From assembly GCF_001027285.1 (NCBI RefSeq), contig NZ_CP011509.1:12362501-12426500 (forward strand): a stretch of 64,000 nucleotides of DNA, given 5' to 3'. Origin of the DNA: Archangium gephyra (GTDB taxonomy: Bacteria; Myxococcota; Myxococcia; Myxococcales; Myxococcaceae). Under the pieces are notes generated by a model. It was not told the origin of the DNA and ran no database searches. It saw only the letters and a program-made list of their open reading frames with translations. Of the stretch, positions 8,481-17,792 are shown piece after piece. The position numbers and the translations under genes are program-made. Within the stretch, counting starts at the first letter, position 1, and the number at the start of each line of letters is the position of its first letter.

Positions 8481-9497
8481 ATGAAGCTTGCGAGCCGCGA
8501 GGACTCCTCCAATATGTGCCCCGCGGGGAGGACCGCATTCATCGACGGGGTGAGGTGTGTCCTCTCCCTCTCGCTGGAGCGTGCCTCCTTGGTCCATCGA
8601 CTCGTCCTCCTCTGTGCGTTGTGGGTGCCCGGCCTGGCCGTGGCGCAGCCGTCCGACCCGCTGCCAGGCTTCGACCTGCAACGCCTGCAGCTCGAGCCGT
8701 CCGGGCTCGGCTCGCTGGTGGTGGGCACGGGCCGGACGCTGGACCCGGGCATCGTCCGCGTCTCGGTGCAGGGGCACTACGAGCACCTGCCGCTCAACTT
8801 CACGCGCGCCTGGGACCCCGGCCTCAACGTGGTGGGGCTGGTCGAGAACAAGTTCTCCGGGCACGTCACCGCCGCCGTCGGCGTGCTGCCCTGGCTCCAG
8901 CTCGGAGCACAGCTGCCCTACATCTTCGGCCAGCGGGGAGAGCCCTTCCTGAGGACCCCTCCCCCCAATGGCCGGGGCCTGGACGAGCCCTGGGTGTCGG
9001 TGCGCCTGGCGCCGCTGCAGGTGAAGCACGGGGCCCCGCTCAACGCCGCCGTGGAGCTCGCGGCCGCGCTGCCCGTGGGCCAGCCGGAGATTCTCGGCAG
9101 GGACGCGTACGCGGTGAACCCCAAGCTGCAGTTGGGCCTGCAGTCCGAGGGGGCCCAGCTGGGCCTCGAGCTGGGCGCGCTGCTGCGTCCCCGGCATGAT
9201 CTGTCGCCCCTGACCCGGCGCGAGCAGGACGTGGTGGGCAGCGAAGTGCGCGTGGGCGCCACCGTCACCTCGCGCGGGATGAACAGCACCTCCACCCGGC
9301 CCGAGCTGAGCGTGCTGCTCAACCTCCCCATGCAGGGCGGCCAGCCCAGCGGCGAGGTGCTGGTGGGCGTGCGCAAGCACACCGTGACGGGATTGGACCT
9401 GTACTTCCTGGGCGGCCCGGGCGTGGGCACCGCCGTGGACATGCCCGCCCTCCGGCTGCTGGTGGGCGCCTCCTTCGCCACCGGCGAGGTGGACTGA
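8481..9497 (+). CDS. Outer-membrane barrel protein (OmpA-N-like, no OmpA domain)
   Basis: Up to 338 residues. A hydrophobic export segment (LVHRLVLLCALWVPGLAVAQ) is followed by an amphipathic beta protein: IVRVSVQGHYEH, VTAAVGVLPWLQLGAQLPYIFG, LGLELGALLRP, VRVGATVTSRG. It ends in a typical closing strand (MPALRLLVGASFATGEVD). This looks like the barrel half of myxobacterial OmpA-like proteins, but the peptidoglycan-binding OmpA domain is absent. The start is uncertain: ATG 8481, the ATG at codon 12 or GTG 8550 are possible, and the signal peptide favours a start downstream of 8481. The gene is divergent from the ATPase operon. The function is unknown. Confidence 0.75.
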   Translation: MKLASREDSSNMCPAGRTAFIDGVRCVLSLSLERASLVHRLVLLCALWVPGLAVAQPSDPLPGFDLQRLQLEPSGLGSLVVGTGRTLDPGIVRVSVQGHYEHLPLNFTRAWDPGLNVVGLVENKFSGHVTAAVGVLPWLQLGAQLPYIFGQRGEPFLRTPPPNGRGLDEPWVSVRLAPLQVKHGAPLNAAVELAAALPVGQPEILGRDAYAVNPKLQLGLQSEGAQLGLELGALLRPRHDLSPLTRREQDVVGSEVRVGATVTSRGMNSTSTRPELSVLLNLPMQGGQPSGEVLVGVRKHTVTGLDLYFLGGPGVGTAVDMPALRLLVGASFATGEVD

Positions 9498-9654
9498 TCC
9501 CGCGTCTCCAGACACACCTCCAGACACACCTCGGGAGCGCCGTGCCCTCACCCGAGGCGGATGGCTCCTCGGGATATTCCAGGGTTACAGTGCTCTCCCG
9601 AGCGGGCCCGCGCCGGGTCCCGGACGCACTGGACGCCAGAAGGAAGACACGCCG

Positions 9655-10824
9655 ATGAGCCGTCACTCCCCGCGCACCTGGATGCTGGCGAGCGCCCTCG
9701 TGGGCTCGCTGGGCCTGTCCTGCACGCCCCCCGAAGAGCCCTTCCCCAACCAGGACGAGCTCGAGGTGCTCCAGAGCCTGCACACCCCCTCGCCCCTGCC
9801 GCCCAAGGACCCCACCAACAAGTACGGGGACAGCCCGGCGGCGGCCGCGCTGGGCCACCGGCTCTTCAACGACCCGGGCCTGTCCAGCTGCGGCACCGTC
9901 TCCTGCCAGAGCTGCCATGACGGCGAGGGCCGCTCGGTGGACACGGCGGTGGCCGAGGGCTGTGACGGCAAGCTCACCGGACGCAACCCGCCCACGGTGT
10001 TGAACGCGGGCTACAGCACCTGGTTCATGTGGGACGGGCGCGCGGACCGGCTGTGGAACCAGGCCCTGCTGCCGCTGCTCAGCCCCGTGGAGATGAACTC
10101 CAACGCCGGGCTCCTGCGCGCCCGGCTGTCCGCGGAGTACGCGGAGGAGTACCGCGCCCTCTTCGGCAAGCTGCCCTCCGAGGAGACCGATGACAACCAG
10201 CTGCTGGCCCACTTCGGCAAGGCCATCGCCGCGTACGAGCGCACCCTCAACCGCAACAACGCCCCCTTCGACCAGGACGTCCGCCGCTTCCTCCAGGCGG
10301 TGGAGGCCGGCACGGCGGAGGAGGATCCCGCCTACCTGGGCCTGAAGACCTTCGTGCGCAAGGGCCAGTGCAGCGCGTGCCACAAGGGCCCCATGCTGAG
10401 CGACGACCAGTTCCACAACATCGGCGTGAAGGACCTGAGCGACAGCCAGCGCGGCGTGGCGGCGGCGGCCACGCCGATGCTCGACTGGACCTTCAACTCG
10501 GCGGGGCCGTACAGCGACGCGCCCGGCGGCATCGAGTCCTCGCGGCTGCTGCGGCTGCGCAATGACCTGCACGAGAAGGCCTCCGAGCTGGAGGGCGCCT
10601 ACAAGACGCCCACGCTGCGCAACGTGAAGCTCACGGCGCCGTACATGCACACCGGCGAGGTGAAGACGCTCGAGGACGTCATCGACCTGTACGACAAGGG
10701 CGGCGAGCCGGCGGGCAACTACGCGGGCTCGGTCTCGGTGACCATCAAGAAGCTGGACCTCACCGACGAGGAGAAGAAGGCCCTGCTCCTGCTGCTCGAG
10801 TCGATGACGGGCGCGGCGAAGTAG
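9655..10824 (+). CDS. Di-heme cytochrome c peroxidase (CCP/MauG family) lipoprotein
   Basis: A 389-residue exported protein with lipobox-like LGLSC (Cys23). It has two covalent heme sites, CQSCH (84-88) and CSACH (239-243), in the spacing of bacterial di-heme peroxidases. Other family hallmarks are HRLFNDPGLS before heme 1, GRNPPTVLNAGY, FMWDGRADRLWNQ and, after heme 2, FHNIGV and YMHTGEVKTLEDVIDLYD. It most likely reduces peroxide in the periplasm with electrons from cytochrome c; MauG-type modification of another protein cannot be excluded. A full copy of the dispersed repeat follows the stop and may end transcription. Confidence 0.92.
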   Translation: MSRHSPRTWMLASALVGSLGLSCTPPEEPFPNQDELEVLQSLHTPSPLPPKDPTNKYGDSPAAAALGHRLFNDPGLSSCGTVSCQSCHDGEGRSVDTAVAEGCDGKLTGRNPPTVLNAGYSTWFMWDGRADRLWNQALLPLLSPVEMNSNAGLLRARLSAEYAEEYRALFGKLPSEETDDNQLLAHFGKAIAAYERTLNRNNAPFDQDVRRFLQAVEAGTAEEDPAYLGLKTFVRKGQCSACHKGPMLSDDQFHNIGVKDLSDSQRGVAAAATPMLDWTFNSAGPYSDAPGGIESSRLLRLRNDLHEKASELEGAYKTPTLRNVKLTAPYMHTGEVKTLEDVIDLYDKGGEPAGNYAGSVSVTIKKLDLTDEEKKALLLLLESMTGAAK

Positions 10825-10831
10825 CAGAATG

Positions 10832-10970
10832 TCCCCTCTCCCCTCGGGAGAGGGACGGGGTGAGGGTGCCGGATGAACCCGGGTTGAACCCCCGGCCCAC
10901 ACTGCGTGACACAGGTTGAAGAACGGGCCCGGTAACCCTCACCCTGACCCTCTCCCGAGGGGAGAGGGGA
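10832..10970. repeat. Dispersed repeat, full copy A (139 bp, 36-bp inverted ends)
   Basis: The two ends are near-perfect inverted repeats (about 34 of 36 match). Each end itself folds (CCCTCTCCC ... GGGAGAGGG) and is followed by GGGGTGAGGGT. The core holds GGTTGAACCCCCGG and GGTTGAAGAACGGGCCCGG, shared with copy C at 58740. It lies between convergent genes and may act as a bidirectional terminator. It encodes no protein, and no target-site duplication was found by eye. Confidence 0.9.
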
Positions 10971-11026
10971 GATCTCCGCCCACTTCCCTGAAAGGGATGG
11001 GCACCGGGGCGGAGACTCGTCCTGGC

Positions 11027-11569
11027 TCAGCGGCCCGTGGGCGCGGGCGGAGCCGGCTGCGCGGCGGGGGCCGGCTTCACGTCCGTGTTCTGCCCCGCGA
11101 CGATGGCCCACTTGCCGCCCGTCAGCTTCAGCACGTAGCGCATGCGGGTGCGCAGCACGCCCGGCTCGGTGGCCTGCACACCCGGGGGCAGCGCCGTGTA
11201 CTTCGTCACCACGTGCTCGGTGTCCACCACCGCCACGAAGGGAGCGACGAAGACGATCTTCCGCACCGTCACCTCCGAGTGGCTGTCCTTGAAGAGGCTC
11301 GCGAAGACCGCGGCGTGCCGCTTCTCGATCTCCTCCCGGCCGCTGAACACCGTGCCCACGATGTTGATGAACTCGGCCTCCGGCGCGAAGTCCTTGCTCC
11401 ACGCCGCCGCGTCGTGACGGTTCCACGCCTCGGTCTGCTCGGCCACGAGCTTGCGCAGGCTCACCTCGTCGCGGGACTGGCCCCGGCCCTGCTGGGCCTG
11501 GACGGGTGAGGCAACGAGGAACGACAGGACCACGGCCATGACGGCCGAGCTTCGCGCGAAGGTGTTCAT
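11027..11569 (-). CDS. Exported SnoaL/SgcJ-like (NTF2-fold) protein
   Basis: A 180-residue protein with signal peptide MNTFARSSAVMAVVLSFLVASPVQAQ, then an NTF2-like alpha+beta cone: LRKLVAEQTEAWNRHDAAAWSKDFAPEAEFINIVG, GREEIEKRHAAVF, VVDTEHVVTKYT and LKLTGGKWAIVAGQNT. This is the SgcJ/EcaC/DUF4440 pattern. Members bind small hydrophobic or polyketide-like ligands, or simply fold; no catalytic residues can be named. A Pro/Ala tail (PAPAAQPAPPAP) ends it. GGGAG lies 6 nt upstream of the ATG. It is convergent with the cytochrome peroxidase across the repeat. Confidence 0.8.
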   Translation of the reverse strand: MNTFARSSAVMAVVLSFLVASPVQAQQGRGQSRDEVSLRKLVAEQTEAWNRHDAAAWSKDFAPEAEFINIVGTVFSGREEIEKRHAAVFASLFKDSHSEVTVRKIVFVAPFVAVVDTEHVVTKYTALPPGVQATEPGVLRTRMRYVLKLTGGKWAIVAGQNTDVKPAPAAQPAPPAPTGR

Positions 11570-11685
11570 GCAGGGCTCCCCTGGAATGCAATGGCGGGTG
11601 CCCGGGACGCGGGCAACCGTGGGCCCCTTCTAGCAGTGCCCCTCACACGCGCGAGACATTCCCATTCCCCGAGAGCGGACACCGC

Positions 11686-12270
11686 TCACGTCGAGGACGG
11701 CGGCGGCGCGGCGGGGCGGGTGGACCGGGGCGGCTGGATGAGCGGCCAGGCGCGCTTGAGGGTGACGGCGGCGGAGGCGGCGAGCGCGGCCTTCACGCAA
11801 TCCCCGGGCACGAAGAAGAGCGAGCTCAACGCGGCCTTGGCCAGCGGCAGCTTCGCGGCCACGGCGAGCCAGGGGATGCCCACGGCATAGAGGACGCAGA
11901 TGCCGCCGAGCACGTTGATGGCGAAGGCGAGCGGCACGGACAGCCGCGTCCAGGCGCGCTCGGTGAGCCAGCCGATGAGGAAGGCGGCGGGCAGGAAGCC
12001 CACGAAGAAGCCTCCGGTGGGGCCCACGTACACGGCGAGCCCACCGTTGCCGCCGGCCAGCAGCGGCAGCCCCGCGGCCACGAGCAGGTGGAAGAGGAGC
12101 AGGGACAAGAAGCCCTTGCGCGCCCCGAGGATGGAGCCGGCGAGCATCACCCCGAGCGTCTGCGCGGTGATGGGCACGGGGATGAAGGGCAGCGCGAGCG
12201 GCGGCAGCAGCCCGAGCACGGCCATGAGGGCGGCGAACAGGGCGACGTGGACGAGATCTCGGGTCTTCAC
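11686..12270 (-). CDS. bioY: BioY, biotin-binding S component of ECF transporter
   Basis: A 194-residue integral membrane protein with about six helices. BioY hallmarks are present: FIPVPITAQTLGVMLAGSILGARKGFLSLLLFHLLVAAGLPLL, then GGNGGLAVYVGPTGGFFVGFLPAAFLIGWL, and FFVPGDCVKAALAA near the end. It binds biotin and associates with the EcfA/EcfT module. The GTG start at 12270 overlaps the bioN stop by 4 bp (GTGA) and has GAGGA 6 nt upstream. Third gene of the bioM-bioN-bioY operon. No biotin synthesis genes are in the window, so uptake may supplement or replace synthesis. Confidence 0.93.
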   Translation of the reverse strand: MKTRDLVHVALFAALMAVLGLLPPLALPFIPVPITAQTLGVMLAGSILGARKGFLSLLLFHLLVAAGLPLLAGGNGGLAVYVGPTGGFFVGFLPAAFLIGWLTERAWTRLSVPLAFAINVLGGICVLYAVGIPWLAVAAKLPLAKAALSSLFFVPGDCVKAALAASAAVTLKRAWPLIQPPRSTRPAAPPPSST

Positions 12271-12878
12271 GAGGGTTCCTCGGAGTCGAAGCAGCGCGCG
12301 TCGATGGCGTCGGCGAGCGTGTCGGCGGTGCGGAGCGTCTTCACGAGCAGCGGGACGAGCACGGCGACGGGATTGTGGTCGAGGCCGCGCACGCGCTGGG
12401 CCTCCTGAATCTCCCGCAGCCACGTGGCGAGCAGGGGGATGAAGCGCAGGGTGAGGGAGAGCAGCAGGCCCAGCCGCGCGGGATGGAGCCCGAAGCGGGC
12501 CAGGGGCCGCAGGGCCCGCTCCAGCGCGTCGAGCATGTCCGAGGCCCGCGTCGTCAGGGACACGAGCGTGGCGAGCAGCAACAGGACGGCGAGCCGCAGC
12601 ACGGCCTCCAGCGCGGGCTCCCAGCCGGACACCAGCGCGTGCAGGGCGAAGAGCGGGACGAGCACGAAGGCGGAGAGGCGGAGGACGGGCGCCACTTCGC
12701 GCGGACGCAGGCGGGCGAGCGCGTAGAGGCCAAGCGTGGCCACGAGCGCACCGGAGAGGACGGGCAGCGAGGAGAAGAGCAGCAGCCCGGTGCCGGCGGC
12801 GAGCAGGGCCAGCATCTTGGCGCCCGCGGGGACGGCATGGACGGGCGAGTCGCGGTGGAGGTAGAGGCCGAGGCTCAC
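12267..12878 (-). CDS. bioN: BioN, transmembrane (EcfT) component of biotin transporter
   Basis: A 203-residue polytopic protein of EcfT/CbiQ type. Four to five hydrophobic helices are followed by the cytoplasmic coupling region with the conserved Ala-Arg-Gly motif ([10 protein letters not shown]). The C-terminal [16 protein letters not shown] is typical of EcfT proteins. It links the ATPase BioM to BioY. Start and stop overlap its neighbours by 4 bp on each side (ATGA with bioM, GTGA with bioY), indicating tight translational coupling. Confidence 0.9.
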   Translation of the reverse strand: MSLGLYLHRDSPVHAVPAGAKMLALLAAGTGLLLFSSLPVLSGALVATLGLYALARLRPREVAPVLRLSAFVLVPLFALHALVSGWEPALEAVLRLAVLLLLATLVSLTTRASDMLDALERALRPLARFGLHPARLGLLLSLTLRFIPLLATWLREIQEAQRVRGLDHNPVAVLVPLLVKTLRTADTLADAIDARCFDSEEPS

Positions 12879-13549
12879 GCCATCATCCGGACGTAGGCGT
12901 CGAGGGCGACGGAGGGGACGTCATCGACGACGACACGGCCCGCGTCGAAGACGAGCACGCGGTCGAAGTCGCGCAGCAGCTCCAGGTCGTGCGAGACGAC
13001 GATGGCCGTCTGGGGCAGCTCGTGGATGGCCTGGGTGAGGCGGCGCTTGTTGCGCAGGTCCAGCAGCGTGGTGGGCTCGTCGAAGACGATGTAGCGCGGC
13101 TCCATGACGAGCACGGAGGAGAGCGCGAGCAGCTGCTTCTGGCCACCGCTGAGCAGGTGGGCCGGATGGTGGCGGAAGTCCTCCAGGCCGTAACGGCGCA
13201 GGACGGCGGTGACGCGCGTGGAGATGTCCGCCGGTGGCAGCTTGAGGTTCTTCAGCCCGAAGGCGAGGTCCTCCTCGACGGTGGGGAGGACGATTTGATG
13301 GTCGGGGTTCTGGAAGACGAAGCCCACCTTGCGGCGGATGGCGCGGGCATCCTTCCGGGTGTCGAGCCCCTCCACGAGCACCTGGCCCCGCTCGGGCACG
13401 AGCAGACCATTGAGCAGGCGCGCGAAGGTGCTCTTCCCGGAACCATTGCCGCCCACCACCGCGATGCGGCGCTCGGAGAGGGTGAGCTCGAGCCCCTCGA
13501 GGACGGGGCGCTCACCGAAGTGGTGGCTGACGGCGTGGAGTCGAATCAT
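12875..13549 (-). CDS. bioM: BioM, ATPase of the ECF biotin transporter
   Basis: A 224-residue ABC ATPase: Walker [10 protein letters not shown] (about 34-42), Q-loop in [20 protein letters not shown] (the FQNPDxQ signature of ECF ATPases), signature [15 protein letters not shown], Walker [13 protein letters not shown] and H-loop VVSHD. It powers biotin uptake together with BioN and BioY. First gene of the operon. The short stretch before it (13550-13601) leads into copy B of the dispersed repeat, so the operon promoter must lie in or next to that element. Confidence 0.93.
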   Translation of the reverse strand: MIRLHAVSHHFGERPVLEGLELTLSERRIAVVGGNGSGKSTFARLLNGLLVPERGQVLVEGLDTRKDARAIRRKVGFVFQNPDHQIVLPTVEEDLAFGLKNLKLPPADISTRVTAVLRRYGLEDFRHHPAHLLSGGQKQLLALSSVLVMEPRYIVFDEPTTLLDLRNKRRLTQAIHELPQTAIVVSHDLELLRDFDRVLVFDAGRVVVDDVPSVALDAYVRMMA

Positions 13550-13601
13550 TCGCGACCGCTACGGGCGGGGCGAATGTAGCGCCTTTCTGGAGCCGTGCAC
13601 G

Positions 13602-13730
13602 TCCCCTCTCCCCTTGGGAGAGGGCCGGGGTGAGGGTGTTCCGTCCTCTGCGTGCACCTACGTCACACCCAGAGAAACCCGGGGCCACCCTGTAGACCCT
13701 CACCCCAGCCCTCTCCCAGAGGGAGAGGGA
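13602..13730. repeat. Dispersed repeat, full copy B (129 bp)
   Basis: Same 35-36 bp inverted ends as copy A (CCCCTCTCCCCTTGGGAGAGGG at the left, CCCTCTCCCAGAGGGAGAGGG at the right), with GGTGAGGGT flanking the core inside. The core is diverged from copies A and C. It lies between ndh and bioM, two genes read in the same direction. Confidence 0.88.
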
Positions 13731-13741
13731 GTCCCACGCGC

Positions 13742-15097
13742 TCAGTGCACGTGAGACGGCTCGGGCTCGTGCCGCGGCATGGCCTGTCCGGCGTGCTCGC
13801 CGGCCACTCCCGGAAGGCTCTCGGGGTGGATGGGCGGGAGCTTGTTGGCGTGCAGGCCCGTGATGAGGCGCACGTCCCGCCGCTTGGTGAGGTAGGTGTA
13901 GGCCCAGTCGAGCATCACCGCCACCTTGTTGCGGAAGCCCACCAGGAAGGTGATGTGGATGCCGAGCCACATCCCCCAGGCCAGCTTCCCGCTCACGCGG
14001 ACCTTGTCGTAGAGCACGCCAATCGCCGAGCCGCGGCCGATGACGGCGAAGGAGCCCTTGTCGTGGTAGCGGAATGGCTCCAGCGGACGGCCCTCGAGCC
14101 GGTGACGGATGTTCTTCGCCACGTGCCGGCCCATCTGCATGGCCGCCGGGGCGATGCCCGGCACCGGCTTGCCGTCCTGCACCACCGAGGCGAGGTCTCC
14201 AATCACGAAGACATCCTCATGGCCGGGCACGTTCAGCGTGGGCTCCACCTTCACCCGGCCCGCCTTGTCGAGCGGCACGCCCAACGTCCTGGCCACCGGA
14301 GACGCGGCCACTCCAGCGCCCCACAGCACCGTGCGCGCCGGGATGCGGGTGTCCCCCACGGAGACGCCCAGGTCGTCCACGCCCGTCACCAGGGTGCCGG
14401 TGCGCACCTCCACGCCGAGCTTCTCCAGGTCCCGGCGCGCCTTCGCCGAGAGCTCCTCGGGATAGGTGTTGAGCACCCGGGGGAGTCCCTCGAGCAGGAG
14501 GATGCGGGCCTGGGAGGTGTCGACGCGGCGGTAATCGTGGGGCAGCGAGTGCTTCGTCATGTACGCGAGCGCACCCGCCAACTCCACGCCCGTGGGCCCC
14601 GCGCCGATGATGACGAAGGTGAGCCACTCGCGCTGGCGCTCGGGGTCGGGCTCGCGCTCGGCGGCCTCGAGGGCCAGCAGCACGCGCTCGCGGATGTCCC
14701 GGGCGTCGTCGATCGTCTTGAGTCCGGGGGCGAACTGGGACCACTCCGGGTGGCCGAAGTACGAGTGCGTGGCGCCCATGGCGAGCACCAGCGTGTCATA
14801 GGGAATCTCCCCGCCATCGGAGACGACCACCTTGCGCGCGAGGTCCACGGAGCGGACCTCGGCGAGCAGCACGGTGGTGTTGCGGCCGCGCAGAATCTGA
14901 CGGATGGGCGCGGAGATGTCGCCCGGGCTGAGCACGGCGGTGGCCACCTGGTACAGCAGCGGCTGGAAGAGGTGGTGGTTGTAGCGGTCGAGCACCGTCA
15001 CTTCCACGGGAGCGCGCTTGAGCCGGAGCGCGGCCTGGAGCCCGCCGAAGCCGCCGCCCACGATGACCACCTGATGCCTTCCCGGGGTGTTTTCCAT
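13742..15097 (-). CDS. ndh: Type II NADH:quinone oxidoreductase (NDH-2)
   Basis: A 451-residue single-subunit flavoprotein. An FAD-binding Rossmann motif lies at the very N-terminus (VVIVGGGFGGLQAALRL). NDH-2 motifs follow: DRYNHHLFQPLLYQVATA, the NADH site VIIGAGPTGVELAGALA, TVLWGAGVAASP and VFVIGDLASV. The C-terminal segment (WGMWLGIHITFLVGFRNKVAVMLDWAYTYLT) is the amphipathic/membrane anchor. It moves electrons from NADH to quinone without pumping protons. The ATG at 15097 was chosen because the extra upstream residues do not fit the family; its ribosome site is weak. A His-rich tail (HEPEPSHVH) ends it just before repeat copy B. Confidence 0.93.
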   Translation of the reverse strand: MENTPGRHQVVIVGGGFGGLQAALRLKRAPVEVTVLDRYNHHLFQPLLYQVATAVLSPGDISAPIRQILRGRNTTVLLAEVRSVDLARKVVVSDGGEIPYDTLVLAMGATHSYFGHPEWSQFAPGLKTIDDARDIRERVLLALEAAEREPDPERQREWLTFVIIGAGPTGVELAGALAYMTKHSLPHDYRRVDTSQARILLLEGLPRVLNTYPEELSAKARRDLEKLGVEVRTGTLVTGVDDLGVSVGDTRIPARTVLWGAGVAASPVARTLGVPLDKAGRVKVEPTLNVPGHEDVFVIGDLASVVQDGKPVPGIAPAAMQMGRHVAKNIRHRLEGRPLEPFRYHDKGSFAVIGRGSAIGVLYDKVRVSGKLAWGMWLGIHITFLVGFRNKVAVMLDWAYTYLTKRRDVRLITGLHANKLPPIHPESLPGVAGEHAGQAMPRHEPEPSHVH

Positions 15098-15298
15098 GGC
15101 GGAAAAGGTGCGGAGCCCGGTGGAATCCGGCCACCGTCCCCGGGGACTGGCGCGTCTGTTGGAGGGAGCTGCCTGCTCGCTCGCCAACAGGGCCAGGAGC
15201 CAGGCCCGTGCACGGGAACCTGCCTTCACGGCATCCTGCCCTCGTCATCGCTACCCGCGAGGCGGACACCACCGGTCCATCGCGGCCAGGGGGCTTTC

Positions 15299-16345
15299 AT
15301 GCCGGAGCTACGAGACGGGTCTCCTCCCGCTTCGACACCTTCACGGGAAGGCACGCCCGCGTCCGTCTGGCGGGAGGCCGGTGCAGCCTTCGCGCTCGTC
15401 TTCCGCACGCCGCTCCTCATCTTCCTCGTCTGCAACCTGACCTTCGTCACCACGCTCTTCGCCCTGTTCGGTGCCGACGTCCAGGGGCTGGCCTACCTGC
15501 ACCCGCGCCAGACCAGCCTCTGGCGCATGCTCACCGCGCTCGCCCCCACGTCCTGGCTCCTCACCCTCGTCATCCTACTCGGCGATTTCGAGCAGAACCT
15601 TTCGGCATGGCCACGCACCCGGGGCACCCGGATGACGGTCGTGCTCTGCGTCCTCCTGGGTCTCCCCCTCCACAGCCTCCCCCTCATGGCCCAGTACATC
15701 GTCTTGAAGGAGGAGCCCCTCGTCGCGGCGGCCATCGCGACAGTGTTGCCGACTTCGGATGTCTACCTGAAGCTGCACATCTCCAACATGCTCGGGCTGA
15801 CGGCCACGGTCCTGATCTTCTCCGGGATCATCGGTGTACACACCCAGCTCATCGGCCGTCTGCGGGAACTCCGGCACCACTCCGGCGCCACCGGGTCAGG
15901 CGCCCTGGATGAAGACGTGCGGTGGTATCAACGGCAGGAGGTGCTGTTGAAGCGCTTCCTGACCCTCTGCGCCATCATGCTCGGCTGCTCGATCGTGAGC
16001 GTGGGCGCCCTGCGCAACCTGCTCAATCAGGCCATCTCCACGTCCACCGAGACACTCCCGACGGCGCCCGTCCTGGGCTATGGCATCTACTGCACGGGGC
16101 TCCTCGCCAGCGTCTATCTCCCGGCCCACAACACCCTGAAGAGGGTGGACCACCTCCTCGCGGAGCAGATGCTCCAACAGTCCCCCGGAGCCCCCACCAC
16201 CTGGAAGCAGCGGTACGAGGAGCAGCAGGCAGCCCACGCCTGGCTCGGTCTGCAAGGCTCCGCGCTCCAGGATCTCCAGCAGGGGCTCTCCGTCCTGACG
16301 CCCCTGCTCGCGAGCATCTCCTCCCTGGTTCTCGGCCCGGGCTGA
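15299..16345 (+). CDS. Six-helix membrane protein of unknown function
   Basis: A 348-residue inner-membrane protein with about six helices: LLIFLVCNLTFVTTLFALFG, TSWLLTLVILLGDF, MTVVLCVLLGLPLHSLPLMA, GLTATVLIFSGIIGVHTQLI, LTLCAIMLGCSIVSVGALRNL and VLGYGIYCTGLLASVYLP. Cytoplasmic loops are charged (RLRELRHHSGATGSG, KRVDHLLAEQML). AGGGGG precedes the ATG. No transporter or enzyme family is recognised. It is divergent from ndh across about 200 bp and ends 18 bp from the convergent M24 gene. Confidence 0.75.
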   Translation: MPELRDGSPPASTPSREGTPASVWREAGAAFALVFRTPLLIFLVCNLTFVTTLFALFGADVQGLAYLHPRQTSLWRMLTALAPTSWLLTLVILLGDFEQNLSAWPRTRGTRMTVVLCVLLGLPLHSLPLMAQYIVLKEEPLVAAAIATVLPTSDVYLKLHISNMLGLTATVLIFSGIIGVHTQLIGRLRELRHHSGATGSGALDEDVRWYQRQEVLLKRFLTLCAIMLGCSIVSVGALRNLLNQAISTSTETLPTAPVLGYGIYCTGLLASVYLPAHNTLKRVDHLLAEQMLQQSPGAPTTWKQRYEEQQAAHAWLGLQGSALQDLQQGLSVLTPLLASISSLVLGPG

Positions 16346-16363
16346 GAGGCGGCCCGCGGTGGG

Positions 16364-17755
16364 CTACCGCACCAGGTGGAACGCGGTCTGCCGCTGGAAG
16401 GCCCAGCGCACCTTGCCACTCGCGTCGAGCATGACGTCCTCCTCCTGCGCCGAGCGCACCTTCTGCCCGCCCCACTCCGCCACCGGGCTCGTCGCCTGCA
16501 GCTCGATGGAGAACCACTGGCTCGCAATCACCTTGTGGTCGCCATTGCCCGGCACGCCCTCCTGCCGGTCCCACAGGCCGATCATCGGCCCCGCCCCGTG
16601 TCCGTTCAGGCCGATGGGGTGCGAGTACACCGTCCCATCAATGCCCTCGGCCTTCATCCGCTCGCGCGAGGCCTTGAGAATCTCATTGCCCGAGCGCCCC
16701 GGACGCAGCTCCTCGAAGACGATGTCCTGCAACCGGTTGGAGCGCGCCAGCGCCGCCTTCAGCCCCGCGGGCGCGTCCGTCTCGCCCTCGCGCAGCACGT
16801 AGCCCATGTGCTGCGTGTCCGTGTTCAGCCGCAGCGCCGTCACCCCGAAGTCGCAGTGCAGCACGTCCCCCCGCTCGATGAGCGGATCCTCGCCCACCTC
16901 CGCCTCCGTCTTGCCCTGCCGCTGCACGCTCACCGACGGCTGGAACCACGTCCCCAGCCCCAGGTCGTTCACCCGCTGGCGCATCCACCACACCACGTCA
17001 CTGGTGCGCGTCTTGCCCGGCACAATCACCTGGTTGGAGAAGCCCGTCTCGATGATGTTCCACGCCAGCTTCGTCAGGTCCTCGTAGAAGCGCTCCTCGT
17101 CCGCGCCGCGCCAGGCGATGAGGTCCACCGGCAGGCCCCCGGACGGCTTGAGCTTCGCGGTCCACTCGGGCCCGAGCGCCTCCGTCATGCCCTCGTACTC
17201 GCCATGCGTCAGCCCGTCCGCGAAGGCGAACGTGCGCGACACGTTGATGGCGATGGCCTTCGGCTGCCGCTCCTCCAGCACCGCCTTCAGCACCTTCCAC
17301 TGGTCCGGGCCCCACAGCTCGGCCTGCCGGGTGACGCCGCCTCCGTCCACCTGCATCTGCGCGCGCCGCGCCTCGTACACGCCGCCCTGCGTTCCCCCGC
17401 CCAGCGCGAGCCGCTCCACGCCCTTCTCCGGGCCCCGGTCGTGGAACACGTAGATGGTGCGCCGCCGCGCCGCGAACGTGGTGGGCGCCACCAGCGCGGG
17501 GAAGACGGGGTCCTCGTTGTACTCGCGCATCGGCACCACCCACAGCTCGATGCCGTACTGGCGCATCAACGCGGGCAGCGCCTTGTCCAGGCGCTCGCGC
17601 AGCCAGTCCTGCTGCCGGGTGGCCTGCTCGCGCAGCGTGCCGAAGGGACGCTCGGGCCGGGAGGCCTCCGGCGCAGGGGAGGCCGGCGCGGTGGTGGCAC
17701 AGGCGGACGTGAAGAGGAACAGGGGGACGAGGAGACGGCTCCAGGTGTTCTTCAT
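16364..17755 (-). CDS. M24 metallopeptidase (Xaa-Pro aminopeptidase-like) lipoprotein
   Basis: A 463-residue protein. The signal MKNTWSRLLVPLFLFTSACATT ends in a lipobox (TSAC), so it is a lipid-anchored envelope protein. The N-terminal domain resembles creatinase_N (YGIELWVVPMREYNEDPVF). The pita-bread domain has the expected metal ligands: Asp in HCDFGV, Asp in LNTDTQHMGY, His in YSHPIGLNGHGAG, Glu in WFSIELQA and Glu in QEEDVML. It probably removes N-terminal residues before proline from peptides outside the cytoplasm, suiting digestion of prey protein. It is separated from the upstream histidine kinase by 37 bp on the same strand. Confidence 0.88.
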   Translation of the reverse strand: MKNTWSRLLVPLFLFTSACATTAPASPAPEASRPERPFGTLREQATRQQDWLRERLDKALPALMRQYGIELWVVPMREYNEDPVFPALVAPTTFAARRRTIYVFHDRGPEKGVERLALGGGTQGGVYEARRAQMQVDGGGVTRQAELWGPDQWKVLKAVLEERQPKAIAINVSRTFAFADGLTHGEYEGMTEALGPEWTAKLKPSGGLPVDLIAWRGADEERFYEDLTKLAWNIIETGFSNQVIVPGKTRTSDVVWWMRQRVNDLGLGTWFQPSVSVQRQGKTEAEVGEDPLIERGDVLHCDFGVTALRLNTDTQHMGYVLREGETDAPAGLKAALARSNRLQDIVFEELRPGRSGNEILKASRERMKAEGIDGTVYSHPIGLNGHGAGPMIGLWDRQEGVPGNGDHKVIASQWFSIELQATSPVAEWGGQKVRSAQEEDVMLDASGKVRWAFQRQTAFHLVR

Positions 17756-17792
17756 GGCCGCGCAGCATCGCACGGACGGGCCCGGCCGGGGC

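Noticed and set aside
13652-15298. Long 5' extension of the membrane protein gene at 15299
   Set aside because: These codons are antisense to ndh and low complexity; the real gene starts at 15299 after AGGGGG, with a family-like membrane topology.
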